A DNA stretch of 64,000 nt from Anopheles merus (taxonomy: Eukaryota > Arthropoda > Insecta > Diptera > Culicidae). Both the position numbers and the translations under genes were made by a program. The stretch lies in the NCBI RefSeq assembly GCF_017562075.2, contig NC_054082.1:55616681-55680680 (forward strand). Reading direction: 5' to 3'. Of the stretch, positions 13,364 through 23,481 are shown piece by piece; positions within the stretch are counted from its first letter, which is position 1, and every line of letters begins with the position of its first letter. The notes under the pieces were generated by a model, which did not search any database, was not told where the DNA came from, and saw only the letters and a list, made by a program, of their open reading frames with translations.

Positions 13364-16300
13364 ATGGAAGGACGGGAAACGAGCGCACCACCATCGATAC
13401 TGCTGCCGGCCACATCACCCCTGCTAGCATCCTACAATACTTCCACAAAGAAAACAACTCATACTACAAATAATGGGCCAACGACAGCGAGCCATGTCAC
13501 CTCCGGCACGCCGGTGTCGCTCCGTCCCAAGGGCCACTACCGATCATCTTCACTTGAGAACAACCCATTCCATCCGCATGGTGGTAAGCCGATGGTCGGG
13601 CTTAACATTGCGCAGGCAAGCTTCACCGGCACGCTGAAATCTCGCCGAGAGCAAAAACGGATATCCGATTTCCTCAGCAAACAGTCGACGGGCCTCAGCA
13701 CCAGCTCTAGTGGCGCGAGCTCGCTCACGTTGGTCACAGCGGCGCGAGAGCTACCGTCGGAGAGCAGCCTGCGGAAGGCCCACTTCGAGAATATTCGCGA
13801 GATTTTCGAGAAAAATAATAGCAAAAATGCCAGCGCCCAGCAGCACAGCCAGAAGTCAGCGAAACTTACGGGCCACCATCAGGCCACCAGCAGCACGGCA
13901 GCGGCAATGATGGCGGCCAATGTCGCTACCGCCAGCGAACTTGCCAGCAACGGTGGCAGTGCCTCTACGCTCGGTATACCGATCGATGACAAACCTCCAA
14001 AAATACAGGCTTGCAGCGGTATTCTAGGGAAGGTAGGTCATTTTACCACTACTTTTATGTTTGTACGATCGCACTAACTCTTGCTTTCGCGTGCACACAC
14101 ACCTCTTAGGGCAAACAAGTGATCCGTCCGATTGCCTTCAAACCAGTTCCTTACAAATGTAACACACCAAATTACGGTGCCCCGATTGGTGGCCGCCTGA
14201 CGGAGCTGAGCGATCGATACGGTTCGACCCCGTCGCTCGGTCCTACGATGAGCCTGCAGTACAAATTCGGAAGCACCACAGACCTGCACCACCTGCAGCA
14301 ACAGCAACAGCAGCAACAGGGGAGCAGTGGCAGCAATGGTGCAACACCGACCGCCTCCGTAGGACCGTGCTCGAGCAACGGATCGATGGGGGGCGCATCA
14401 TTCAGCACGTTCGGTGCCAGTATGATGAGCAACAGTTACCACCAGCACTATCCCCATCAATACAGTACCTTAATGCGTAAAGGAGGATCCTCGACTATAC
14501 CCTTCAAGACCTACGATAGTCTGGAGTCCATTCTGAAGCTGCCGGATAGCATGATGGCATCCTATCCAAATCCCAGCCATGGGTACGTATTTAATTTGCC
14601 ATCATTCACCACTCCACGTTCTGCAATGTACAGGTACACTCTTTAACTTTTCTTTTCTCACTCACTCGCTTTCTTGCAGCCTGTATCATCAACAGGATGT
14701 TCTCGATATGGCACCATCACCATCGGACTCGGGTATATCCGAACTAGAGGCAGCGCTGCGCGATCGTGATTCCGAGCTAGCCTACCTGCGGCAAACCATG
14801 GAGCACAATGAACAAGTAATATTCAAAGTTCATCAGGTTGGTAGTGTGCTGCGTTTTTGGATGCCTTTTTGGTGGTGAGAAATTGTGCGGTTAATGGGCA
14901 AACACAAAACTTTATCGGCGTGCGGCTTAATATCTAACGGGCTTGCTCTGGGCCATACTTGCTAACACCATTAACGATCGCTTACTTTACGTTGGAAGTG
15001 TACTTAATGTTTACCTCAGCTGAATATGCTTTCGCCTTGTCGTTCACAGGACAAGGAGAAACACTGGGAGCAGGAGCTGAACCGACTGAAAGCGATACAC
15101 GAAAGCCGTTTGCGAGCCGGTGCTCAGAAGGTTCACAAACTCGAGCAACTGCTCATGATGCAAACGTTTCAGCTACGGCAGGATAAGAAGCGTTTACAAG
15201 AGGATAACGCACGACTGCAAACAGGCATAGCGCAAGCAAAGGATCAAACTGAACTGCACAAATCGGAACTGGAGCAGGCCCAACTTACCACAAAAGAGCT
15301 CAAGGACCAAAACGGAGATTTGTTGGACGAAATTCAGATGCTGCGACGAATAATCAGCGATCTGAAGGAGCGCTTGGAGGAAAGTGAATGGAATCTCTGT
15401 CAGAAAAATGGTGAAATAGCTCTGATGAAAACTCAGCTCAAAGATGCACAGGTGAGTAATAGATGATAGTACGGTACGATTTGTACGGTTGAAACTTGTC
15501 TGTAAATCATCTAACAACGCAACATTCTGTCTCTGATCGGGATCAACAGGCCGAACTATCGTCGAAAGACCAGGAAATTGTGCAGTTGAGAGCAGACGTG
15601 AAGCTGCAACACTATGACGACATTAGTTTGAAAAAGTCCGAGGTACAGCAATGATCACCTTGTGTGCAGCAAATCTTTCGTTCGTTCGAATCAAATCGAC
15701 TAATTTTGACACGTTTTCTTGCAGATAAAAAAGGAGCTTGACTTTGATCTGGAAATTTCACAACTCAATCGCATTGTTATCTTCAAAGATCAGATCATCG
15801 TGCTGATGAACAACGAAATTCAGAAGTTACGCAAGGAACTGTCTGACATTTCGATACTGCGAGGCTATGAAGGTGCACCGACCGGTCGATACGCGCGTTA
15901 TAAGAAGAAGCTCGAGCTCGTTGCACAAAAGTTCGAGGAAACGGAGCTCCGCAACGACAGCAACAATAACAACCAGCTTACGAATAGCAATAGCGGCAGC
16001 AACAAACCAACAGACTCTCCAACAGGTGTGGAAACCACCGATAAGCAAGCGGCTTCCCCGTCGGCAATGATCTCCAGCAGCGACATCATAAAGAACTATT
16101 TCAACAGCAAGCTCGAAATGGATAAGAAATTGTTTCTGAGCTCGCAGATCTGTAACTACTCCGACGAGGACAAGTCGAACATTATCGATGCGTACGGCAG
16201 TGGAAAACCGGTTGATATCACTGATATCACGCTCGATTTGAGCAGTCTGCTGCCAAACTCTCTGACTGCGACGGAACATAACCCAGTGGATGATGTACCA

Positions 16301-16699
16301 GTCACTACTGCTGATAGCTACAATCATCACCACAGCTCATCCGATGATGATTACAAATCCATGACACCTACGCAGGAAGAGCATGTGCCGGCAGAAGCGC
16401 ACGAAAAGGAATTGCATGTTTCTTCTGCCAAACCCATCGAAAGCTCGGGCCTAAAGAAAGGAAAGCATCAGCACAATAGCGTTGACGAACTAGAACGGCT
16501 TAACCGGGAGCTAGCAGCATGCCGGGAATGCTTCGAACAGGAAAAGGCGAAATGGGCAGACGAAAAGGAAAAGGTGCTGATCTATCAGCGACAGCTGCAG
16601 AAAAATTACGTCGAAATGTGTAAGCGCACACAGCTGCTCGAGGAGCAGCTCAAGACTATGCAGATAGAACAAGGTCATCGTGACTCTAGTCGAAACTAG
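13364..16699 (+). CDS. Fez1-domain coiled-coil protein, LZTS/N4BP3 family
   Basis: Six coding exons: 13364-14032, 14110-14582, 14680-14836, 15050-15451, 15550-15642 and 15725-16699. All junctions are GT-AG and the frame is kept, giving about 922 residues. Residues 1-380 are Ser/Thr-rich and low in complexity, with a KPIAFKPV-like segment (about 228-236) and a Gln run (286-293). From about residue 390 to the end the protein is mostly heptad-rich coiled coil, interrupted by a Ser/Asn-rich linker in the last exon. The KPIAFKPV segment followed by a Leu-zipper coiled coil resembles the vertebrate LZTS1-3/N4BP3 scaffold proteins, which act at synapses and the cytoskeleton. The ATG follows a pyrimidine-rich acceptor-like tract, so upstream untranslated exons are likely. 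The family call is from remembered motifs, not a search. Confidence 0.72.
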
Positions 16700-17106
16700 A
16701 GCCCATTTAGACAATTGTGCTACGTCTATACCAAGACGAGCACGGCTATTAACGTAGGTTTCCAAACGGACGTGAGCGTTTATTGTGTTGTGTATTATTT
16801 GCCCCTCTCTTGCCAGGGTTCGTTCGTTTTTCTTGCGTTCTATCTTTAGGTGTGTTAGGAAATATGTCGAATTAAGTTATGCACATGGAACCGATTTAGT
16901 TACAATGACATACACACAGGTGGTTTAAGTGATTGACTTTTTTTTGTTTCCAAGCGTCAAATGAATAATAATGAAAAGACATGATTCTCAATCAGTGAAC
17001 CTGTGCAGTTCAGTACAACGTCGTAGTGAACACCATCACATGCGTAAACGGTCTCAGTAGGTATGAATTTGCTCCACTAAGCCCATACCAACACTCGTTT
17101 ATCTTT
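16700..17106. other. Intergenic: 3' untranslated region and tail-to-tail spacer
   Basis: About 400 bases lie between two convergent genes. The sequence is AT-rich and presumably holds the 3' UTRs of the coiled-coil gene (+) and the cathepsin-like gene (-). No other gene is seen. Confidence 0.7.
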
Positions 17107-18234
17107 TTAGCGGAATAGCGGCAGTCCTGCAACCACATTCGTTTCAAAACTCAAATGATCCTCTCCTCGAACGATCTTGAAGAAACCACCATCTCCCCAC
17201 TGTGCACCCCAGGAATTGGCACACAGCCAGTACTTGACGTTATTTTCCACGCCCCAGCCCATAACCTTCACCGAGTGCGTTCCGACACGCACACCGAACG
17301 TGTGTCTATAGACTCCGCTCTTGTACTGCACAAAGTCAGTGTACATGGTAAAGGTTGCCTGGGCCGGTCCGAAGTTAAATACTTCGTACATTATGCGCTC
17401 TTCATCCTTTGGCACGGTGTACGCCACCCGACCGTAATGCTTATCCTCCGGGTACGTGACATTGTAACCGGGCTGGCAAAAGCGCAAACACCGCGGGGTA
17501 TCATTGGACTCGCCCGACTTTTTGCACACATCGAACGGGTACGATTGACAGCCTTCATGAGACCCAAATGCTCCGCCGCTGGTAATACCGTTCTCGACCC
17601 AGTAGTGCCAGACGGCGCTCGGCACACCACCGTCACAGCCGAATCCACAGCGATGGCAACAGGAAAGTACATCGTACGCTCCGAAGTTGAACTGCGCCTT
17701 GCCTTCCGAGTGCACGCACCAGCGATCGGTCATCGTGGATACTGCTGCTACGGCGTAGCTCGAGTCACAACATCCCTGTTTGCGTACCATATTCATGCTC
17801 GGGCAGTACGACCACTTTTGGCGTGCGTCAAACGACATGGGTAGCGGTTGTTCGTCCTTCTTCAGCACGAAACCCAGCGGCAGTTGGAACTTCATCGATT
17901 CATCCGACAGCACTCCTGTGCGGTACTGATCGTTGCGCTGCGGGTTGACTCCGGCTTTCCAGGTTGTGCTTCGGTTGTTGATTGCTTCCACAAAAGCAGC
18001 TTGCGACGTAAGCACATTGCCATATCCAGTGCGGAAGAATTCTGGGACGAAAGAACTTGAATCGGCAAAGCGCGACCCATATGAGGAGGAATCTCGGTAG
18101 TAATTTTGGGGTTGGGTGTCCTCTGCGCTGGTTTTCACCACCAATTTCAATCCTAGCTTGTTCTCGGCACTGCCCGTTCCAAGGCTGCCCTGGAGACTGA
18201 ACACTCCGATAAGGACTATCAATGCAAATGCCAT
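17107..18234 (-). CDS. Cathepsin B-like protein with catalytic Cys replaced by Ser
   Basis: A single-exon frame of 375 residues (peptidase C1A fold). It has a hydrophobic signal peptide (about 1-20), an unusually long N-terminal region with a Tyr/Ser-rich insert (about 38-75), and a cathepsin B propeptide-like FVEAINNRSTTWKAG segment. The mature-type domain starts near LPMSFDARQKW. The active-site box reads QGCCDSSYAVAA where cathepsin B has QGSCGSCWAFGA, so the nucleophile position (159) is Ser and the following Trp is Tyr. His320 and Asn340 remain. The occluding loop is short and lacks the His-His pair. The reading frame is intact, so this looks like a maintained secreted pseudoenzyme rather than a decayed gene. 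A Ser hydrolase or transferase activity, as in other Cys-to-Ser papain relatives, cannot be excluded. Confidence 0.9.
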   Translation of the reverse strand: MAFALIVLIGVFSLQGSLGTGSAENKLGLKLVVKTSAEDTQPQNYYRDSSSYGSRFADSSSFVPEFFRTGYGNVLTSQAAFVEAINNRSTTWKAGVNPQRNDQYRTGVLSDESMKFQLPLGFVLKKDEQPLPMSFDARQKWSYCPSMNMVRKQGCCDSSYAVAAVSTMTDRWCVHSEGKAQFNFGAYDVLSCCHRCGFGCDGGVPSAVWHYWVENGITSGGAFGSHEGCQSYPFDVCKKSGESNDTPRCLRFCQPGYNVTYPEDKHYGRVAYTVPKDEERIMYEVFNFGPAQATFTMYTDFVQYKSGVYRHTFGVRVGTHSVKVMGWGVENNVKYWLCANSWGAQWGDGGFFKIVRGEDHLSFETNVVAGLPLFR

Positions 18235-18303
18235 TTTGATTGTGAGAACTTAGCTCGACAGCTTCACCACAGGACTGTACCATTCCGTACGGGATGCATT
18301 CCA

Positions 18304-18334
18304 TTTAAATACTCTCCCCCAGATCGTTATCAAT
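18304..18334 (-). promoter_or_regulatory. Candidate core promoter with GATA-type element
   Basis: Reading toward the cathepsin-like gene, ATTGATAACG (18325-18334) is followed by a TATTTAAA TATA-like box (18304-18311), and then about 70 bases to the ATG at 18234. An ACAGTCC initiator-like sequence lies about 30 bases past the TATA-like box. The same TTATCAAT core occurs near the other two cathepsin genes. Confidence 0.5.
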
Positions 18335-18666
18335 TATGCAACCGTGCTAACAGATGCAAGGTGAACGCTCGGAACATAGATTTGTTTACCAGCTGCCCCA
18401 CGATCAGCTTATAGAGCAATGGGATGTTTACAGCGCTGACCAAAAAAGTTGATACTTTTCACATTACGATTAAAACTTAGCCAAAACACCTTCATTTATG
18501 TTTACCTTTAGGGGGAGTTTTTATTCTTAATTGTTTGTCTTAAAATGGAATAAGTTAGAGGATCTATTTTTTAAATTAAACTACTGATTCAGACTGCTAC
18601 AATACGGTTCTTTGAAATGCGTCATAACTATTTCAGAAGTGTATAATTTTGAAAAAGGGCAATTCG
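18335..18666. other. Intergenic spacer
   Basis: AT-rich sequence upstream of the cathepsin-like gene and downstream of the next minus-strand gene. No gene is seen. Confidence 0.6.
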
Positions 18667-19574
18667 TCAATAATTTTTGAAACCTTTCCGTTCCTCTTCA
18701 TGCCGCATCCATCCACCCAAAGGAGATGAAGTAGCCTTCTTGTCTAAGATAAGCTTCATTCTCTTCGTGCTACGATCGACTACATCTGGGCTAGGTTTCC
18801 GTTTAAGGTCTGGAAGCTTTCCGAAGCTTTCCACACGACCACCGATAAACTTAATTCTCGTCTCGCGCTCACCGCCACTCCCCGCTGGTAGGACAATCGC
18901 GTCCACTCTGTTACGTATGTCTTGAGCAAGAGCGATCGCTTGTCGACAGCTAATACTGTCTGGCCGACCCAGGATACGTTCGCGAATGTGATCGATTTCG
19001 CTTACCAGAAAACCAGTGGGATCATCGGGTAAACATACTTTGCAGCCCGGTTTCCGTGGCTGAGGGTCACGTTTTTGAGTCGTATTCAATATTTTTGCCC
19101 CACCGGCGGAACCAGTGCTTGGTGTGGTGTGTGTGGAGCGATGCTTCTTGGCAGGCTCCTTGCGGGGCGGTTTCGTCTCTGGGCTTTGCTTGTGTTTAGT
19201 TTTCGAACCAGACGTTGAAGGTGATTTCTTCAGCATTAATGGAGCAGACACTCTAAATTCTTCCGGCTGTACGCGTTGATCGAACCGGGTCATGGGTCTA
19301 GGCGGTCCATGCGAAGCTCTTCCTACAGGCGAGATTGCTGTTCGGTTCAACAATGAATTTGGAGCCGTTTTTGGCCGCTCAACAATTTTGCTCGGTAATG
19401 GACATTGCACTGATACGTCGGGCGATTTTAAAAGATACGCCTGCAAACATATCTCATAAATTAAAATGCTAAGTTTAAATGAAACTTTCGTTGAGCTTTG
19501 CAAACACTTACCATACGGCAGGGACTGTCCCGGAAAAAATCACGAAATAATTTGGATCCCACGTTTGCAGCCAT
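18667..19574 (-). CDS. Uncharacterised basic protein, two exons
   Basis: Exon 1 is 19574-19512 (21 codons, ATG in AAAATGG context) and exon 2 is 19440-18667. The GT-AG intron joins in phase 0 and gives 278 residues. The middle (about 80-160) is Lys/Pro/Ser/Thr-rich and looks disordered. Residues about 165-215 contain a compact Cys-containing segment (GCKVCLPDD, then FLVSEIDHIRERILGR and a helical ISCRQAIALAQDIRNRV stretch) that may be the folded part. The tail is basic (KRKPSPD, STKRMKL), suggesting nuclear location. I do not recognise the family. The frame is long, with a clean intron and no repeats, so I judge it a real gene. A longer open frame within exon 2 starts at an intronic ATG and is not the preferred model. 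Confidence 0.7.
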
Positions 19575-20138
19575 TTTCAGCAGATGATGACAAGAAAATG
19601 AACGAAATGTGAGAATAAGGGATTTGGAAAACGTGTGCTGCGACGAATTGTAATTTCAATCTTTAGCAAAGGTTGCTTGATCAAATAGGGGGAATACAAA
19701 AATTCCACCCTGATATAACCCTAGCACCAAATAGCCCCGGCTTACATTTAACCGTAGAGTTGGCAACCAGATTTACACACGTAAGGTCAAAAATACACGG
19801 ACCGGAATTTCGCGGCCGCGGTATTCCGCCTGCTGTCAAACCCATATACAAAGTGTCAACGGCAACTTTCCCGAACTGTCATATCCATACATATTTCAGC
19901 AAGCGAAATTCCGCTTTTCGACTTGGTAACACTAGGTTTTGAACGCGTAAAATCCCAACTCGAATCTGGAAAATGTATGTTGGATGTCTTGTCATGAGAC
20001 CATTCGTACAACCTGCTTCCGAGATACGTGGTTTGTGCGTTCCCGAGGCATCTGCGTAACTGAAATATCGGCGTGTGTCGAATATCACGTTTTTCGAATA
20101 TCATTTTTGATGAAATCTAGTGTTTTCATACATTTAAC
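19575..20138. other. Intergenic with possible MITE end
   Basis: No gene is seen. Around 20008-20110 the sequence CTGCTTCCGAGATACGTGG, followed by blocks such as GCGTAACTGAAATATCG, resembles the terminal part of the pogo-like MITE at 20484, suggesting a diverged relative. Its other end was not found. Confidence 0.35.
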
Positions 20139-20930
20139 CCACCAGTCTACAAAAAGGGTGACAGAGTGGATTGCTCGAATTTCCGAGCCATCACAGTCCT
20201 TAATGCTGTTTACAAGATCTTGTCCCATATTCCCTTGGAAGTTGATCCAGCTGTTAGAGGCCACCATGAACGGGGTGCAGATCAAGGTGTCATTCGAAGC
20301 GCGGGGCTAGACAACGACATGCGTCGCACGATCCTCCACCGGTCTCTTCAATTTCTTGGTTTCGCGGACAACATCGACATCATCGACAGGACAACGGCGA
20401 AGGTGTGTGAGGCATACACCCGACTCAAACGCGAAGCAGCAAGAATCCAGCGCATTGAGAATCAATGCGATGAAAACGACGAACAGGCGGTCCCCGAGAT
20501 ACACGGTTAATGGGGACCGAAAACGGCCGCAAAATACCGCATATCTCGAATTTCCGCGTAAGTCGAATCTCGTGATTTCCAGCCAAAATATCACTAATTT
20601 TTGTGCAATTTTACTAGAAGGGACTGTGTTTATTCTCTTAATCAATTATTTGAAATGATTCTGACTAAATATAATAGTTTTAAATCATTACAAATGGTTG
20701 TTAACATTCGATCAAAAGGGAATTTATTTGGCATTTTAAAATTGATGTGTCAAATCAGTACAATTCGCCCAAAGAACTGTCAAACTTAAAAAACTGCGTA
20801 TCTCCGAATCCACGTATAGGAGGTACCGTGTATCTCGGACCCGCCTGTACCTGCTTGCCAGAGACTCAGATCATCTGGGAAGTAGTGTATTAGTTACAAG
20901 AAGGAGTCAATATAGTTCAGAAATGGATAC
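20139..20930 (+). mobile_element. Non-LTR retrotransposon reverse-transcriptase relic, split by a MITE
   Basis: Translation from 20139 gives PVYKKGDRVDCSNFRAITVL, typical of the palm/fingers of insect non-LTR reverse transcriptases. After an internal deletion it gives FLGFADNIDIIDRTTAKVCEAY, corresponding to the FADD-type active-site region with the second Asp changed to Asn. After a 364-bp inserted element (20484-20847) the coding continues as YLLARDSDHLGSS, matching what normally follows KTK in these proteins. It has frameshifts, a deletion and an altered catalytic motif, so it is dead. Exact family and ends are unknown. Confidence 0.8.
20484..20847. mobile_element. Pogo-like MITE, 364 bp
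   Basis: The ends are inverted repeats: CAGGCGGTCCCCGAGATACA on the left and CAGGCGGGTCCGAGATACAC read inward from the right. TA follows the right end; the left TA appears lost. No coding capacity is seen. CAGG-type termini with a TA target suggest a pogo/Tigger-like Tc1-mariner derivative. It sits inside the reverse-transcriptase relic. A truncated copy in the opposite orientation lies at 35571-35858. Confidence 0.8.
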
Positions 20931-21009
20931 GTTGGATAGGTTACACAATTTCACACTCCAAATCCAAAATACTTCACATCTGCAATAGCAAATATCATAT
21001 TCTAAAATC

Positions 21010-22501
21010 TATAACATACAATAGCTCAGTAATACCAAACACACGCACAGCCGTACATTTAAAACACACACTACACGGGTCAAAAGAGAAGCGAAGATTA
21101 TCGAAGATCCGTATTAATGTTTTCAGAATGCTTGGTACCGGTCAACATCGCGCTCTCCGCCAAACACAACTTTAAATCATCAATAGCTGGTTTCTACCAA
21201 AACTACTCTACGGCATCGAAATAATCTCCCTACAACGGGAAAATTTCCAAAAACAAATCGCACCACACTACCATACCGCCATCCGCAGTGCTACTGGGGC
21301 TTTCGTCACAAGCCCAATATCATCACTTCTGTGTGAATGCCGACTTCAACCCTTGGAACACATCATAACCGACAATATAGTAGCAGCTGCAGGACGAATG
21401 ATCGAATGAATGACGAATGCCCGTATCCAAAGGGAAAACGCCGCTAACACAACAAACACTCCCCTCAGTCACCAAACTCATTCAGATCGGTAGTCACCCC
21501 TGGTACTGCCGCCCACCACAAATAGATTGGACCATAAAAAATCAGCTTCGGGCTGGTTTCAATAGTCTTATTGCAAACCGTCAATTTGCTACCATGCCAG
21601 CCGGATCATCAGTACAAAACGATTCCACTGGTTATCTAATCTACTCCAGCATCGATAATAGCGCCATCCGGCTACCAGACCATACATCAATCTTTACCGC
21701 AGACGCAATAGCCCTGGTTATTACTGCTGAAGAAGGCCTACGCAGAGATAAACCCAACGTGATCTTCACAAACTGTGCAAGTGTCCTTCAACCACTTAAA
21801 TCTGGAATCACCCGCGACCCGAAGATCCATCAACTCTGCAATATACCGAATTCACCCCAAGTCACATTCTGCTGGATTCCTGGTCGCACAGGTATACAGG
21901 GAAACGAAATAGGAGACCGACTAGCCAACGCAGGACGTAATACAGGGTTTCCCACGATTTATTGGTCAGTTCCCATGATTTTTTGGTGCGTTCCCACGAT
22001 TTTTTGGTCGTATCCCATAGATTTTTGGTTCGTTCCCATAATTTATTGGTATTTTCCGATTGGATATCAATACAATTGGACCAACAAATTCTGGGAAACG
22101 ACCAAAAAATCGTGGGAACGCACCAAAAAAATATGGGAACCCACCAAAAAATGATGGGAACCAACCAATAAATCGTGGGAAACCCTGTAACCCGGCCTGC
22201 TGCCATAACACTCTTCCATGCCGAGACTTCATTCACCTTAGCAAAACCATCATCGCCAATAGCTGGAATGGTTGTTATTGGGTTAGCAGCGGCCGCTCTT
22301 TCCTAAAAAACATCAAAACCACAACACCACCATAGAAAGACCATCCATCGCATCATGACTAGAGAATCCTATCACGACTTCGGATTGGACACGGCTGGCT
22401 CACCCACACCTTTTTATTGCAAAAATCAAGCCCACTATGCAGTTTCTGTGGCGTCGACATCACCGTCCGCCACATCTTAACCGAATGCCATGGATATACT
22501 T

Positions 22502-22502
<1 letters not shown>
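21010..22502 (+). mobile_element. Jockey/I-type non-LTR retrotransposon 3' relic
   Basis: Broken frames contain post-RT motifs (GAFVTSPISSLLCECRLQPL at about 21300), an RNase H-like region (FTADAIALVITAEEGLRRDK, then TFCWIPGRTGIQGNEIGDRL at about 21690-21930), and a 3' end with a zinc-knuckle-like segment (SFCGVDITVRHILTECHGYT at about 22440-22500). Stops and frameshifts show it is inactive. It is interrupted by a fold-back element (21943-22187) and ends at a GA microsatellite. It is a different element from the relic just upstream, judging by the domain order. Confidence 0.8.
21943..22187. mobile_element. Fold-back MITE with internal 21-bp repeats, TA target duplication
   Basis: The 245-bp element is almost wholly an inverted repeat. 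Both ends read CAGGGTTTCCCACGATTTAT inward, and it is flanked by TA on each side (21941-21942, 22188-22189). Each arm carries about five tandem copies of a unit of about 21 bases of the form TTCCCAYGATTTTTTGGT. No open frame of its own is seen. The insertion interrupts the RNase H-like region of the retrotransposon relic, so it is younger than that element. Confidence 0.88.

Positions 22503-22547
<45 letters not shown>
22503..22547. repeat. (GA)22 microsatellite
   Basis: A perfect GA run of 45 bases lies immediately at the 3' end of the retrotransposon relic. Confidence 0.95.
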
Positions 22548-22550
<3 letters not shown>

Positions 22551-23479
22551 TATATTTAACCATTTATTCAATACAATTCATGTAGAAAATTAGGATATTT
22601 CAGGCTTTTTAGCGGCTCAAAATGTTGGCTTCTTTTTTTGTTTTGTAAGAAACTGTGTGGCAAGAGTCAGCAAAATCTGCGACTGAAATAGCCAAATTCT
22701 ACACAAATGTTTGCAGAGTTCCATGTGAAAAGCAAAATAGATAAGCCAAGCCATTCTATGAAATACAAAAACGTCCCTTTCGAAATCACATAGCTACATG
22801 CGAGCTGCACTTTGCTCCTATGGTGATCAACCTTGAGTTTGAAACCCCATACTCAGAGGCTTACTTTCTTCTACTATTTGGAGTCATATGTCTCAAAATT
22901 GGCAGAAAAGTCATTTTATTTGCAATTCTTAATCCACGGAGCAAATTGCACTAATTTAACAGGTGAAGTCAAGAACCGCGTTACTCGGGAACAGACTGTA
23001 CTCAGAACACTTGAGCATCTTTTTCATAATACAAAATTAGCGAGCGAGAACGTGTGCGGCCACGCAGCACAACGATGGAAGGGGAAATCTATACATCCTT
23101 CTAGAATCACCATAGCAGTGTCTCTCAATATGAGGAATGATGTGCAATAATAAAGATAACAATCAGCTCCGATCAACATCAACGGCTACAAATAAGCGAT
23201 ACTTTTCGATAGAGGTGTCATCAAATAAGAAATCAAGACGAAAAAAATTTCGTCGTGATTAACAATAAACGCAAAATCTCCGATGTCCAGAAATGATCAA
23301 GCAACGATCAAAAACGTTCACTAAGGAGCATGTTGAAACTAAGTAGCATTCTTCGCGCAATGCGATATTTCAAATCGAAGTGTAATTAACATAAATACAT
23401 TTAGCAACCAAACAACAGATGCGGGCAAATCAAATATCGATCATAAATTTGAAATTTATTACGAAGTCCAAAAAGGATA
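22548..23479. other. Intergenic, no gene seen
   Basis: AT-rich sequence without recognisable coding or repeat structure. It lies between two transposon blocks. Confidence 0.6.
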
Positions 23480-23481
23480 TA

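Noticed and set aside
15827..16333. 168-codon minus-strand frame
   Set aside because: Antisense shadow of the last exon of the coiled-coil gene.
17155..17844. 229-codon frame on the plus strand
   Set aside because: Shadow of the cathepsin-like gene on the minus strand, which has clear family motifs.
21417..22154. 245-codon open frame
   Set aside because: It is a chimera: the RNase H-like region of a dead retrotransposon read through into the fold-back element.
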